This document shows positions 20,058-30,756 of a DNA stretch of 64,000 nucleotides, piece after piece. A program made the position numbers and the translations under genes. A model generated the notes under the pieces. The model was not told the DNA's origin. It made no database searches and was given only the letters and a program-made list of their open reading frames with translations. Origin of the DNA: Hymenochaete sp. R1 (lineage: Eukaryota > Basidiomycota > Agaricomycetes > Hymenochaetales > Hymenochaetaceae); NCBI GenBank assembly GCA_019400425.1, contig JAFREE010000071.1:1-64000 (forward strand). The letters are read 5' to 3'. The number at the start of each line of letters is the position of its first letter. Position 1 is the stretch's first letter.

Positions 20058-22602
20058 ATGCAAGCCCGACTAACAGACCTTAAACGCCGAACTTCGATTG
20101 AATGTGACGAATCCGTAATTGCGTCCAAAAGACTAAAAGAGGATATCAAGGAATCCGAGTCCGATTCAATTATTCCTCCCATTGATAGTCATGGAAAAGG
20201 TCAAGGTACTACGCGGATTCAATATCCTCGGAATTGTCGACCGAATGCCTCACAATACGAGGCACACCGATCTCTACTCATACTAGAGGAGGTTAGACGG
20301 CTAGAAAGAGAAGGAAAAGAAGTAATCGGGTCAGCTCGTTTCTTGTAAGTACTGCTAAGCGTCTGCAAACTGCTCTCGTATGCTAATATACTACATATTC
20401 CTTCCTCAAGAAATGATGGGATCAACATCGATTGGTAAGTGTATCATACAACTCCATCTCGTGAAGTGTCTCATAGGAAGCGAAGGATATTGAAAGGGGC
20501 GAGTGACAACACGATTCAACCCCTCCGCGGGTATGACACCGAAGAAAAAGGAGCATCTCTAGCTATTGTCGATACAAAAGTGGACATTGCATCTCAAGGC
20601 GATACAATTCGTCAATCCCGGACGGAGGATATACCTGGCCTTCACTTTCATAATGCGCTGGGGGCGTCTGGGACATTATCCGACCCGATTGAGATTCTGG
20701 ACTACCCAAACACAGAATCCTTACCTGCGGAACCCGTAAACGGGAAAGTGGACCTTCAGAAATCACAGTGCCCAGGACAGAGCTCTAGCTCTATGGAGAT
20801 TGGTTTTGCGCCGAATGCCTCGGAGCAATTGCAGACCGAGACGGTGCTGACAGCGGCGGAGGTGCAGGGAATCCGGAGGATCAATAGGACCGAATCAAGT
20901 GCACCCCGCAAGCCGACTGACACTATTCTGAACTTGTTCGACTCAGGCGACGATGATGACTCTTCGGACGGTCAAGAAGATGCGCAAAAGTTTTCCGCGG
21001 CGTCTGTAGGGAACAAATGTAGAGGATACCAGCGAGTTATCATGTTCGATGCAGCACAACGCGTCTCTACCTCGCAAGCAATGCTCGATGCAGTGCACCT
21101 ATCAGAAAGTTCTAGCGATGTTGAGATCGACTCCACATTATTGAACGACTCGGAAAGCGAAGCGTCCGAAGAGGTCAACCACGGACCAACGAGCATAGCA
21201 ATCCACACCAGCGATGACCTCAGTTCAAGTTCTTCGGAAGAATTAGACACGGATACGTCCAATTCTAGCTCTAGTGTCTCCCCAATGTACGATGCTCGTA
21301 GCGCATGCCCGCGAGTTTTGACATACGGAGCGGAGAACGTCGTGATACCGAGCGTTCCACACGGAAGGCCTCGGAGACTCCTTCGTCCATCTGACGTGGC
21401 CTCACCTGTGATGAGCGTCTCGATGAGAGGAGACATACAGTTCATTTGTCAGAGGACACGGTAATATTATTCTCGTTCGAATACGTTTACCGTACTGATT
21501 AAACTACATGGACTAGGAAGCGCAAAATACACTTTTCGCTACCAGCGAAAGAACGTGCTTTCCGCGTCGAAGATGCTTGCCTTGTGAATGGTGTCGGAGT
21601 TTTAGGGTATAGCACGGGGAGCCAAGAAATAGAGGTCATCTCTCAGCCACCAGAAGTCAGTCATGGTCATGACGTTCACTTCGATTCAAGCATGGCTAAT
21701 CCTTTTTCACTCAGTTTAAAAAACCCACACGGACGTATGTAAATACTAGGGTCAAGGCAATGGGAATTTCTTGTTTATGCCCTTTAAACTATCAAATGAC
21801 GACAGACTCAAGTTCATCGTCGGGATCCTTATCAATAGAGTTCTTTTCAGCAGGAATAGACAAATCAATTCGCCACTGGAAGCTCACAAGGGACCAAAAG
21901 GGACAATTCGTGCAGAAGAGGCTACCCATACAATTGAACAAGAAACCCTTAAACTCGAGAGCGTTAGCTTTAGCTCATCTTCCGAAGCCAGATCGTATAC
22001 TCGGAGCAGCAGGAAGGAGATTATGGATGCTTGACGTCGAAAAGGACGCCGGCAAGTACGAAGACTTCCCAAACGATATACTACAATTGCATGTCGCGAA
22101 TGAAGCGAACCACCTGCATCCGAGTATTCTCATTGCTGAGGTACGAAGATCGAACTATTCCATGTGTGTTCATACTTAGGTCCGGGTATAGGTCGATCAC
22201 ATACATTCACCAATTCAAGTCTTCGACTTGCGATCCAAAAACCTACCAAAACCTGATCTCGAATTTGGCTGGCCCCTTCATACTACGCAAAAGAATTCCT
22301 CTCACGGACAGCGAATATTCCGCAAACGCCGCGGAGACACTTCTCGACATTATTTCGTGAAGGGGTTCCACGACGGCCGAGTATACCTTTGGGATTATCG
22401 TATGCTGGTGAATAAAAGCGAAACTTATAACGTGAGCACCTCGATAACCGCCGGGATGGGAACACAATGGCTGAAGCTAATTTTCCAGGGAATTCAGATA
22501 GCAAATTGTGACGATTCCGTTTGGCACACGGTTTTCGCAGGGAAGGGAACAAACGTTTGGACATTCAGTCATAATCTCGTTCAATATCTCGAACCTGATT
22601 AG
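20058..22602 (+). CDS. WD40-repeat protein with acidic disordered N-terminus (copy B)
   Basis: The start MQARLTDLKRRTSIECDESV is at 20058. Short introns follow at about 20345, 20434, 21461, 21657, 22140 and 22437. The N-terminal half is disordered and acidic (LFDSGDDDDSSDGQ, then Ser/Glu runs). It then carries PRRLLRPSDVASPV, DIQFICQRTRKRK and VEDACLVNGVGVLG, which line up with copy A. The propeller part has FFSAGIDKSIRHWKL, ILGAAGRRLWMLDVE, HSPIQVFDLRSKN, FVKGFHDGRVYLWDYRM and VWHTVFAGKGTNVWTFSHN, ending LVQYLEPD. WD repeats are degenerate and hard to count by eye. No family name is recognised. The position and order of blocks relative to copy A support an inverted duplication followed by divergence of the disordered half. 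Confidence 0.78.
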
Positions 22603-22825
22603 AATCGGACGCGAGTAGTGAATAAAAGCTTGTTTCATCCATACGTTTTACGGATCTGTAATTCTTTAACAATATCGAAAAGTATAAGGTCATTCGCCAT
22701 ACTTCATTCTTGATTCGGGGGGAAAGAAGGGACATTGCAATTGTAATAAATAGACATGTATGGATGGTTTGGTGAGGTAAACCGCCGAAAGCACAGAACG
22801 AAAGTTATGTGTGCTGAGAAATGTT

Positions 22826-24922
22826 TCATGTCTGCCATTGGCCAAGTTCAATGGCGAAGGCTGTGGCAAGCTTTGAGAATTCAAGCATATGGTCGAAGCT
22901 GAATTCATCTGAAACATCAATGCGACTAAGGTGGATATTAACACACACGCCAGAATTATCTGAAACATTAACCAGACGTACTCGTTACCAGAATGAATGT
23001 TCTTGTTAGAGTCTTCAAACGCGCTTTCTGTTGCAGGCTTACATCAGTAACCTGGTCTCTCGAGGCTTTTCACGTACTTACCGATCGTAAAGATCGCAGG
23101 ATAACCGGCCTTACTCCATGAAGCGCTATTTCTATTTCAGCACTCATCAAACGAGAATGTCGAAATTAACGTACTGATCGCTACAGGCATAGCCGCATTT
23201 CGTTTCCACGTAAGGAATGTCCAGGTACTTCTCAACCAGTAACTTGTTGAATGCGGTTAAGCTGAATAATTGAGGTGTGAAATGGATCCGGGTAAAATAA
23301 AAAGCGTATATACTCATTATGAGTAAAGTCGGTGATAATTCCAACCGACTCCTCAGTACCACGTTTCACCCAAGCCGTCATGTCAAACTGAAGAGAGATT
23401 AGCACCCACAATGCGGGGCTTAAAGCGATAGTACGCTCTTACTTGACTCATAGCAATAACGTTTGCACCTTTGGACTCGTAATCGCGAGCAACGGCTTGG
23501 GATCCGAGTAGCCCTCCCTCCTAGCTCTTCATCAACACAAGTTTTCTCTGACAAAATAATAACCATCCTTACCTCTGCTGAATAGAAATGGAATTCAACG
23601 GTGCGATTAGGCGAAAATCCAGCATGGATGAGACCACGGTAAGCTTCAAGGATGCTCATCGTGCCCGATCCGTCATCGTCAGCACCTGAAATCCCACGAA
23701 ATTATATATCAAGTACGTTAATAGAGCTAATGTAGTGCAAAATCTGAGAAAATCTGGCCCTTACCTGGTGCTGGAAGGAAAGGCCATATATGCGTACTGG
23801 CGGGCATAAATAAGAGAAAGTCTGACATCCATTTTCTATAAAAATAAAAAAAGACTTACCTATCTTGATGGGCTGAGATAATAATGATTTCATCATTGTT
23901 GGTAGATGCGCCAGCAATTCTTACAATCTTAAGGATAATTAGACTATAAACATTTCGCAATTACAACCAGGTACCACGTACAATGCTATTTTGGTTCCAC
24001 GAATGCGGAAATTCTGACACGCTTATCCTATCCTTGAGCTCATTGGTCGCATACGCTTCCGTTATCTGAAGGACGGTATTAGCATATCTATAAAACACTC
24101 AAACTGAAATCGTTATTACCTCCTTAATACGAGATAAAAGCCTGGAGTTGTGTGGTAAGGTGAGATTGATTTGCATTCAAACTCCAACACTTACCACAAT
24201 TGACTCTGCTTTCCGGTCTTATACGACTGTAAGGCCTAAGTCATCGATCAAGTTATTACTCGACTCACTTCACTACGATAATCTAGAAGTTGTTAACTGG
24301 TCTGCGATGTAGAACCTAATGACTTTAGACTCACAGCGAGTCCTAAAGGACGTAAACTTCTCGAGGTTTTCCTCCATGTTCTCCTTGGAAAGTGTCTTTA
24401 TAACCGATTTCACGACCTTTGTCGCACTCGGAGCAGGGAAAGGCGCTACAAAATTACCGGAAGCCATATGAGAACATGTCTAAAAAGATCGTATAGATGC
24501 TTACAAGCATTATGGACCCTCAGATGTGAGTAAGACCCAAGATCTGCGGACTCCGTACTGCATAAAAAGTGTCAAGCCCGACGTATATAAGATTTAGTGA
24601 ACACAACGTACATATCCAAGAACCTCAGCCCTTGAGCCTTGAGCTCAATCTGGTTCGTTTGTTAGCACCCGAAAGGCACAAAGGTGTGGAATGCTAATCT
24701 TGCCTTCTCGAGCTCTGTAACGACAACGGGAGGAGCCGAAAGGTCCAATTGAATAAGTCGTCTCTCGTTCAAGTCGAGGTTGTAATCCGGATAAGATCGG
24801 TACAACTCCTCAAAATCACCTGCGCTTGAGTCATAACTATTGATGGCATCGTTGAGTACAACTTGTGATGCTTTTACAGCAATAGCAGCGGAAAGCAGAG
24901 CAAAGGAACGAGAGAGAATCAT
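22826..24922 (-). CDS. secreted M28 zinc aminopeptidase (leucine aminopeptidase-like)
   Basis: The start at 24922 gives a signal peptide ([20 protein letters not shown]). A propeptide region and then the catalytic domain follow. All family zinc ligands and catalytic residues can be recovered after splicing: AHQD (histidine ligand), [10 protein letters not shown] (bridging aspartate), [12 protein letters not shown] (catalytic and ligand glutamates), QFDMTAW (aspartate) and CSDH (final histidine). The intron after AHQD and the one inside SAEE were placed because only those joins restore the family motifs. The C-terminus reads [20 protein letters not shown] with stop at 22826-22828. The gene is cut by more than ten short introns. 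It likely acts outside the cell in peptide digestion. A MITE-like element begins 55 bp upstream of the ATG. Confidence 0.9.
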
Positions 24923-25076
24923 GGTGACTGTCACTGGAAGAAACCAACGCGCGCGTGTTCTCGCTCGCGCTCGCCGGCTAAGCTCCTAGGCAGGACCCCC
25001 GACAATCCCAATATAGGCCGGTGTCACAGGTACCCCCTCAAATCTGTCCCCTCGGAGCCCGGGCCGGCACCTCCGG

Positions 25077-25141
25077 ATGTCCCCTGGTCCCCGGCCTATC
25101 CCGAAATGGATGGATCGACGATGTCCCCTTGACTCTGGCCT
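25077..25141 (+). repeat. left subterminal GC-rich repeats (2 copies)
   Basis: Two copies of a 21-22 bp motif of the form ATGTCCCCTGGTCCCCGGCC at about 25077 and 25121. A weaker relative (CTGTCCCCTCGGAGCCCG) lies near 25044. They share sequence and orientation with the copies at the other end of the element. Confidence 0.7.
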
Positions 25142-25555
25142 CTACTTCCATATATAGTATTTGGTTCCCACGCATAGTAAAATTACGATTTTTGTACCTC
25201 TCTATACAGGTAGCTGGTCACTTGAGTTTGACTCATAGTGCATTGAAATCCTGAGCTTCCCACAGAGAATGAAAGTGAGGCATATTGGAAGAAAGCTCAG
25301 AGCTGAGTGACCAGAAATTATATATGAGGACGAACGTATGGTATCGGTCGGTCGCATTGTGATTTGACGTGAGAATCGCCTGCCGCAATGGGCAGCGACA
25401 CTCTCATTTGCTAACTGCTCGATTTCTGGCGACTCTGGCGATGCCAGGATGACTAGGTCACCGAACTAGGTGTCTGGAGGCTCTTATACACGCGGCCGAT
25501 AGCCGGATGCCCACTCCTTTTGGCATTACGAGCCGGCCAACCAAGGTCGGTCGAT

Positions 25556-25720
25556 ATGTCCCCTGACCCCCGGCCTCTGGCCAATCTGGCCCCCAAATAT
25601 GTCCCCCGGTCTCCGGCCTTCCCTCCGGGCCGGGCCTTCCGATATGTCCCCTGGTCGCCGGCCTCCTTCCTAATTGGGAACGCCGAAGTTTCTCCGTATG
25701 TCCCCTTGTCCCCCGGCCCT
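25556..25720 (+). repeat. right subterminal GC-rich repeats (4 copies)
   Basis: Four copies of the ATGTCCCC..CCCCGGCC motif start at about 25556, 25599, 25643 and 25698. They differ at a few bases (GACCCC, GTCTCC, GTCGCC, GTCCCC in the middle). Spacing is irregular at about 43-55 bp. All face the same way as the left copies, so they are direct repeats, not part of the terminal inversion. Confidence 0.75.
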
Positions 25721-25774
25721 TCATAGGATTGTCGCGGGTCCTTCCTAGGCGCCTAAGCTGGCTGCGCAACGTGC

Positions 25775-25812
25775 CACGTGAAATCACGTGTATTTGGGGG
25801 GGGGGGGGGGGG
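25775..25812. promoter_or_regulatory. two CACGTG E-boxes and a G17 tract upstream of uL11m
   Basis: CACGTG occurs at 25775-25780 and again at 25785-25790, ten bases apart. It is followed by a run of 17 G at 25796-25812. E-boxes of this type are bound by bHLH factors such as Cbf1 in yeasts. The position 100-135 bp upstream of the uL11m ATG suits a promoter element. The G-run could form a quadruplex or be a length-variable tract. Confidence 0.5.
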
Positions 25813-25909
25813 AGGGACCTGAGGATAGCTTCAATTCAGTCAGTTACATTCCTTCTTGTGTCCGTTGTCCAGGTACTTTCTTCGTCGGACAGTTCATGAG
25901 AGCGCAAAC

Positions 25910-26408
25910 ATGTCCAAGGCTCAGCAAACTCGTGCCCAGATCGTTGTATGTTACCCTAACTCTTCTGCAATTGAAGGTTGATTGACTGTACGCTTCAAAG
26001 CGGATCCTCGTTCAAGCAGGGAAAGCAGCCCCTACTCCCCCAATAGGCCCAGCTCTTGGAGCTCGAGGAGTTAAATCGATGGACTTCTGTAAAGAATTTA
26101 ATGCGAAGACAGCGCACATTGAGCCAGGTGTTCCCGTTCCGACCCTCATCACCGTCCAGCCGGATCGCTCCTTCACGTTCATCACAAAAACGCCGCCGAC
26201 GACTTACTTCCTGAAAAAAGCAGCTGGTATTGAAAAGGGAACAGGGAAACCTGGACACGAGACTGTAGGGACGCTCTCGCTGAAACATGTATACGAAATA
26301 GCGAAGATCAAGGCCTCCGATGACCACCTAAAGCATCTCCCTCTCGAGTCTATTGCCAGGACAGTTTGTGGTTCCGCTCGTTCGCTCGGCATCCAGGTTG
26401 TGCCATGA
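25910..26408 (+). CDS. MRPL19: mitochondrial ribosomal protein uL11m
   Basis: Large-subunit mitochondrial ribosomal protein of the L11 family, part of the GTPase-associated centre. Exon 1 encodes [12 protein letters not shown] and ends at GTATGT. Exon 2 begins after CAAAG at about 25998 with [20 protein letters not shown], the conserved L11 proline-rich block. It continues with [34 protein letters not shown] and ends SLGIQVVP at a TGA (26406-26408). Total length is about 150 residues, typical for the mitochondrial form. The N-terminus carries no strong presequence, as in other fungal uL11m. The MITE-like element ends about 150 bp upstream of its start. Confidence 0.94.
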
Positions 26409-27866
26409 TCCGTACCCGTCGTGCAGTTTGTTGACTATGGATTCTGTTGATATGTTACTCATCGTGCGTGGTCCTCGCGCACTCGAACGGTCTGCCATGT
26501 CCACTGACTCGCGTTGGGGCCTTGGCACATGTTCTTCCTTTTTCCTCAGTGCTTAATTTTTCTTCGGTCCGAGATTCAGTATGGTAGATTACAATCGTAG
26601 ACAAGACTTCCTCCCTCTTTACGTGCTGGTGCGGACGTCCAAAATTTGATGGTGGAGGGGCAATCATTCCTTACCTTTTCACACAGCAAGAGTTTGAGAA
26701 GACGGAGGTGTTGTTGGGTCTTTCGCTCCAAAAACAATCCAGGAACAGATTAAGTTAAGATTCCTGGACAAGGCTTTGGATTGACAAACCCCAAAGCAGC
26801 GAGTATCAGGAGAAGAGTCCAATTCGACTAAGTGCAAGTCTCCATAGTGCGGGCAAGAGGCTCACCCATAGGACAAAACGCCGAACTACCAATTTAGTCA
26901 ATTCGTCCCAAGCGACTGGTGTCTGCGCATCCCGTTTCCTCTGCTGCCACCCTCTCGTTGTATTATCACCTTTCTCGATGGCGGCAGTGGCCAAGCTTCA
27001 AACGAAGATGGAACGCATTGTGTTTCGCATCTTTGGTTGTCATCATTGGCAATCTCCTCTGTTCGCAACGATCTTCTCAGTATTTTTTATGCGTCGAAAA
27101 CCTTCTCCGTCGACTGTCGGAACAGGCCACATCAACTTCCAAACTTGATAGCAACTTATCTTTGGAATTTTGATACTCGGAAATTTGTCGCTTGCCGCCT
27201 TGTTCCCGGTTGTCCTTTCTTGTCGTCATGATCAGGTCAGTGGCCGTCTCTTTGTCGGCCTGGGTTTCTTGGACAACTCACTTATCGCAGATTGATTTCC
27301 AGACCTTCTCCGCATAGCCTCTTGAACACAATGCTTTTGCTCAATACTGAAGCTCGCCATATCTTATTTCACTCTGGAAATGGCTGCTCTTCTCTTTTGC
27401 TGAGCAAGAAGCACAAAACTTGTTGAACGTAGTGGCGCTACCACTATCCAACTCGTTGTATTTCTCAAAACTTTCTCGTAGCCTGCACCTTCGGAACCTG
27501 ATGTCGGTTTCAGTTTCACTTCATCGTGGACTTTTGTCAGTGGATGGGCCCTCGGAAGGTCGGCTCATTGCGTCTGCGAGGCTCGAGTAGGTACACGTTC
27601 GCGACCTTGTTGGTCGTTCTTTCATCCGGATCGAAAATTTATGGCACGTTGTCGTCGGGCTCGAACAAGTGAAGGCAATGCAGCATGGCACGCTGCTGCA
27701 TGAAAATTTGCTAGGCCGAGAGCGCACCATCAATCAAGACGAGTATAAAATACAGACCGTTTCTGGTTCATAGTTTCTCCATCGACTCTCAGTACCACTT
27801 CTCTAACACACATTGACCTCATCTACACTGACACACTAAACTACCTCGAATCACTCTCACTTCAAT
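26409..27866. other. intergenic, no gene recognised
   Basis: About 1.45 kb between uL11m and the DUF6593-like gene. Open frames of 60-84 codons on both strands lack family features and consistent splice signals. It may include a decayed gene or repeat that I cannot identify. A TATAAAA at its right end serves the next gene. Confidence 0.45.
27744..27750 (+). promoter_or_regulatory. TATA box of the DUF6593-like gene
   Basis: TATAAAA lies 117-123 bp upstream of the ATG at 27867. The interval is pyrimidine-rich (TTTCTCCATCGACTCTCAGT), as expected for a strong, regulated fungal promoter. Most other genes here show no clear TATA box. Confidence 0.55.
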
Positions 27867-28707
27867 ATGCAGGCATTCAATGCTAACGGAGGCCGTGACA
27901 AACTCTGTTGGTCCTCCGAAGATCCCCGTGACTCTTTGATCTTTGGACCATGGGGTGGCTTCTATCGCTTTGGGGTTGAGTGGCTCATTTTATTGTCGAA
28001 ATCTCACGCTAATACCCATACGCTCAGCATGATGCCGGACGAAACATCACAGAACTGTACCGCACCTCACGCGGTGACAGAGAGGATCGCGTGGCCCGCT
28101 TCGAGTGGGGCATGAATGGAACATTGGGCCGGGCGACGATAGGCAAGGTAAGCGGGAACGCCATGGAAGGATGCAGTAACATGTAGAGTGGCGAATTCTT
28201 ATGGTATCTGTAGATTAGTTTCCCGATGATCGACCTCTGCAAGCCATTTCAGGGCAACCCGGTGAGCATCATTAAAATAAAGTGGGATAGTCACGTTCTA
28301 ATTCAGCTCCTTCGAACATCAGGCTTATAGAAGCTGCATCGGCCCTGATGGTCTTCGCTACCAATGGGCACCAAGCACAAACGGTGTTGATGTAGTTGTA
28401 AGCTCTTTGGCTCTGTTTCTCGAATTCAGACACTTGTTAATATTCATCTCTGTTTTTTTCAAGATGCAAGACCCTTACGGCAGCGTTATTGCGTGTTTGC
28501 ACCCCGTCCGTCCAACTCGTTACCCCGTTGGAAAGGTTTATTACGAGTTCTACTTTTACAAGAATGGAAGTGGCGGAACTGTAAGTATTCATATCGGGTA
28601 AAGAATTTCTTAACTCATTCAACATTAATTAGCTACTTCCGCCCGTTATGGATCTGGCTATTATCACTGCCATGCTTTATCGCTACTCCATGGCCACGGG
28701 CTTCTAA
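27867..28707 (+). CDS. DUF6593-like agaricomycete protein
   Basis: Six exons of a small protein of about 190 residues starting MQAFNANGGRDKLCWSSEDP. Later blocks are RDSLIFGPWGGFYRFG, HDAGRNITELYRTSRGD, RVARFEWGMNGTLGRATIG, CIGPDGLRYQWAPSTNG, DPYGSVIACLHP and a hydrophobic C-terminal helix LLPPVMDLAIITAMLYRYSM ending ATGF. This beta-rich body with an IEW/FEW core, a Y-x-W strand and an xMDLxxxTxxxx terminal helix is the layout of the DUF6593 family, which is expanded in mushroom-forming fungi and has no known function. No signal peptide is present. A TATA box precedes it. The gene appears intact. Confidence 0.72.
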
Positions 28708-29395
28708 GTCTAGCTACATAGTTCTCGAGGTATCCCTCACCATGTTATACCGTTCCTCCGTTGTATTCTGCTTTTAATTCTCCTTACCCTCCCCCCTCCC
28801 CTCCCTTCTCTTTTCTACTTCCTTTTGTCTGTACGATAGCGTATGGTGCCGCAAAAAAAGCGGAGTTGGTCCATGTTGACAGTAGTTTGAAACCAGGACA
28901 TTGATTGATTCAGTGAACCTTGATTTCCTGAAATAGGTTTTGTTGTACCGAGTTTCTTCCTTCTCCTTTGTACTAAAAAGCCAAAAATTCAAATGTGGTT
29001 CTTGTGCCTTACCGGTACTGAATGTATCTGTGTCTTCTTGTACTGGTTCTACCTGGCCTTACGGCAGAAATACTTTCGTAATGATTGTCTACGTTGGACT
29101 GAGAACAAAAGATAGCTCCGAATTGTAACGCTCATCGAAGCGAACCACTGAGCTACTCGACCTCTACGAACTGGAGGAAATGTGTTATTCCTAATATTTC
29201 AAAAGATTTTGGGCATGGAGTCTCCCAATGCTATTACAAGTTACTGGTGTTACAATATCCTGTGATAACCTTGAGAAGCTAAAAGTGCGAGTTTCACCCA
29301 GTACCATAGAGCAAATAGCCATAGTAGCAACAACACGACGAAAAGACACCAGATCGAGATCCGTTGATCGGCGCGAAGGTAGAACGCAATCAACC
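28708..29395. other. intergenic, includes a tRNA-like A-box
   Basis: No protein gene recognised. On the minus strand near 29130-29160 the sequence GTAGCTCAGTGG matches a tRNA A-box, but no B-box or clover-leaf follows, so no tRNA is called. The rest is A/T-rich. Confidence 0.45.
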
Positions 29396-30522
29396 TTAAC
29401 TTACAGAAGCCGTTGAAAATCCTTGCGGCAGTGCTATCTTGAAAGGGTCGAAGAAGACAGGAGCGCGTAAGAGGACAAGAGAAGAATCAGAAGAGGAAGG
29501 TCGGAGTCGGATAACGGAGATTGCCTGAGCGGCATGGCCTGAACCTGTGTCACGGTTCGCGGATTCCATTACCAACAATAAGGGCAGGGCCAATATGGAA
29601 AGTGGTTGAAATGGATCCAATGGTGATACTCGGGGGTTGCTCTCCTTTCCCGTCCGAAGATGACTTGAAGGACTGGACACCTAAATTGAGTAGCTAAGTT
29701 GAGAACGGAGTGAATGTGTCTGAGGTATATCAGTAATGAATCACGGGTCTTCGATAACGAGATTTTGTACTTACGGAATGAGGGGCTTGACAGAAGCTAA
29801 AGTTTCGTAAGACAAAGTACCACGAGGCTCCCACGTATTCTCCACCAAACTACATCACTCAGCGAGTTAGGTTACTGGTCAATACATTTTCATGGACTCA
29901 GCCATGCACAGTGATACCGCAAGTAGACACCTGTACAAACCAAGCAGACTTTCAGCGTTGCACTGTCAGTGATAACCAATTCACTAACATCATCGCGATT
30001 TACTCATAGCGGCCAGTCATTGATACTGTAATTACAGGCGGTTTACCCTCCGCACAAATGAGCATATCCCCTAAGATGAGGTATGAATATCAGCAGTTTT
30101 AATTGAAAAATATTTCTACTAAATATTCGTTACGCACCTCAAGTGATAGAGGCCATTTCTACGTCCTGAGCCACACAATCGTCGGAGCTTCGATCATCGG
30201 TGTCCTTTAAACAAATAACGCCGCATGTTCTGACCGAGTCGTGCCATGGGGCTGTAATCCATAGTCACAGAGAGCACCAGAGTCGAGCCAAAAATGCGTT
30301 TGAATAAGCGTCAAGACACCAATCTACGGAAGCAATCAAGGATACTCGGAGAAAAAAAGAGTTATCATCTTTCGAAACAATATCAGAGTCTGGAACTTTG
30401 TAAGCGCCACCCTGCGGTGGTTTGCACCATTCTCTCGCGTTATTATAGATAGTAATAGTGGACTTGATTGTAGATATCTTGCGACTTCGAAGACATACAT
30501 TCTTGTCTGCTGCAGGAAACAT
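29396..30522 (-). CDS. cryptic multi-exon gene, unrecognised product
   Basis: No single long frame exists, but several short frames on the minus strand look coding and can be joined at GT..AG sites. In order they are TITIYNNAREWCKPPQGG (from an ATG at 30522), DSVRTCGVICLKDTDDRSSD, DMLICAEGKPPVITVSM, DELVITDSATLKVC, LVENTWEPRGTLSYETLASV, and SITIGSISTTFHIGPALIVG, with a stop at 29550 or a further exon to 29396. Between them lie GTGCGT, GTAAAT and GTAAGT donors. A TGA interrupts the simplest join after VEMASIT (about 30140), so either a weaker donor (GTGTGG) is used or the gene is damaged. Cysteines and the absence of charged runs suggest a secreted or extracellular-facing protein. I do not recognise the family. 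Confidence 0.4.
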
Positions 30523-30756
30523 TGGCAAAGGAAGAAAAAAGAATCAAAACGCTCGCCCAATTCGTACACTCCGAAACGTCACGTGAGGTACTGCCGCCAC
30601 GCTCGCCTTCGCACCTTCGCTACCTTCACCTACTCTTCCGCTCAGCTTTCTTCTACTACTTCTTCCACAGTACCATAACTCGAAACTTTCCCCTCCAATC
30701 CTCATATAGTATCATATATTTTCTTGATCCAATCTTGCCTTTATACTAAGGCGGGT

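Larger units (their letters stand above)
24976..25759. mobile_element. MITE-like non-autonomous DNA element with inverted termini
   Basis: About 780 bp bounded by imperfect inverted repeats of about 35 bp. The left end from 24976 reads CGGCTAAG..CTCCTAGGCAGGACCC..CGACAATCC. The right end, reversed from 25759, reads CAGCTTAGGCGCCTAGGAAG then GACCCGCGACAATCC, with a few mismatches and one indel. Inside, both subterminal zones carry a GC-rich repeat (separate entries), while the middle (25145-25540) is A/T-richer and holds a second inverted pair (CTGGTCACT at about 25209 and its complement AGTGACCAG at about 25306). There is no transposase frame. I could not find a convincing target-site duplication. 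The element sits between two divergent genes and probably replaces part of their promoters. Confidence 0.7.

Noticed and set aside
29120..29170. tRNA-like sequence on the minus strand (GTAGCTCAGTGG, a good A-box)
   Set aside because: No B-box (GGTTCGAxxCC) follows at the right distance, and I could not fold an acceptor stem or T-arm, so it is not called as a tRNA.
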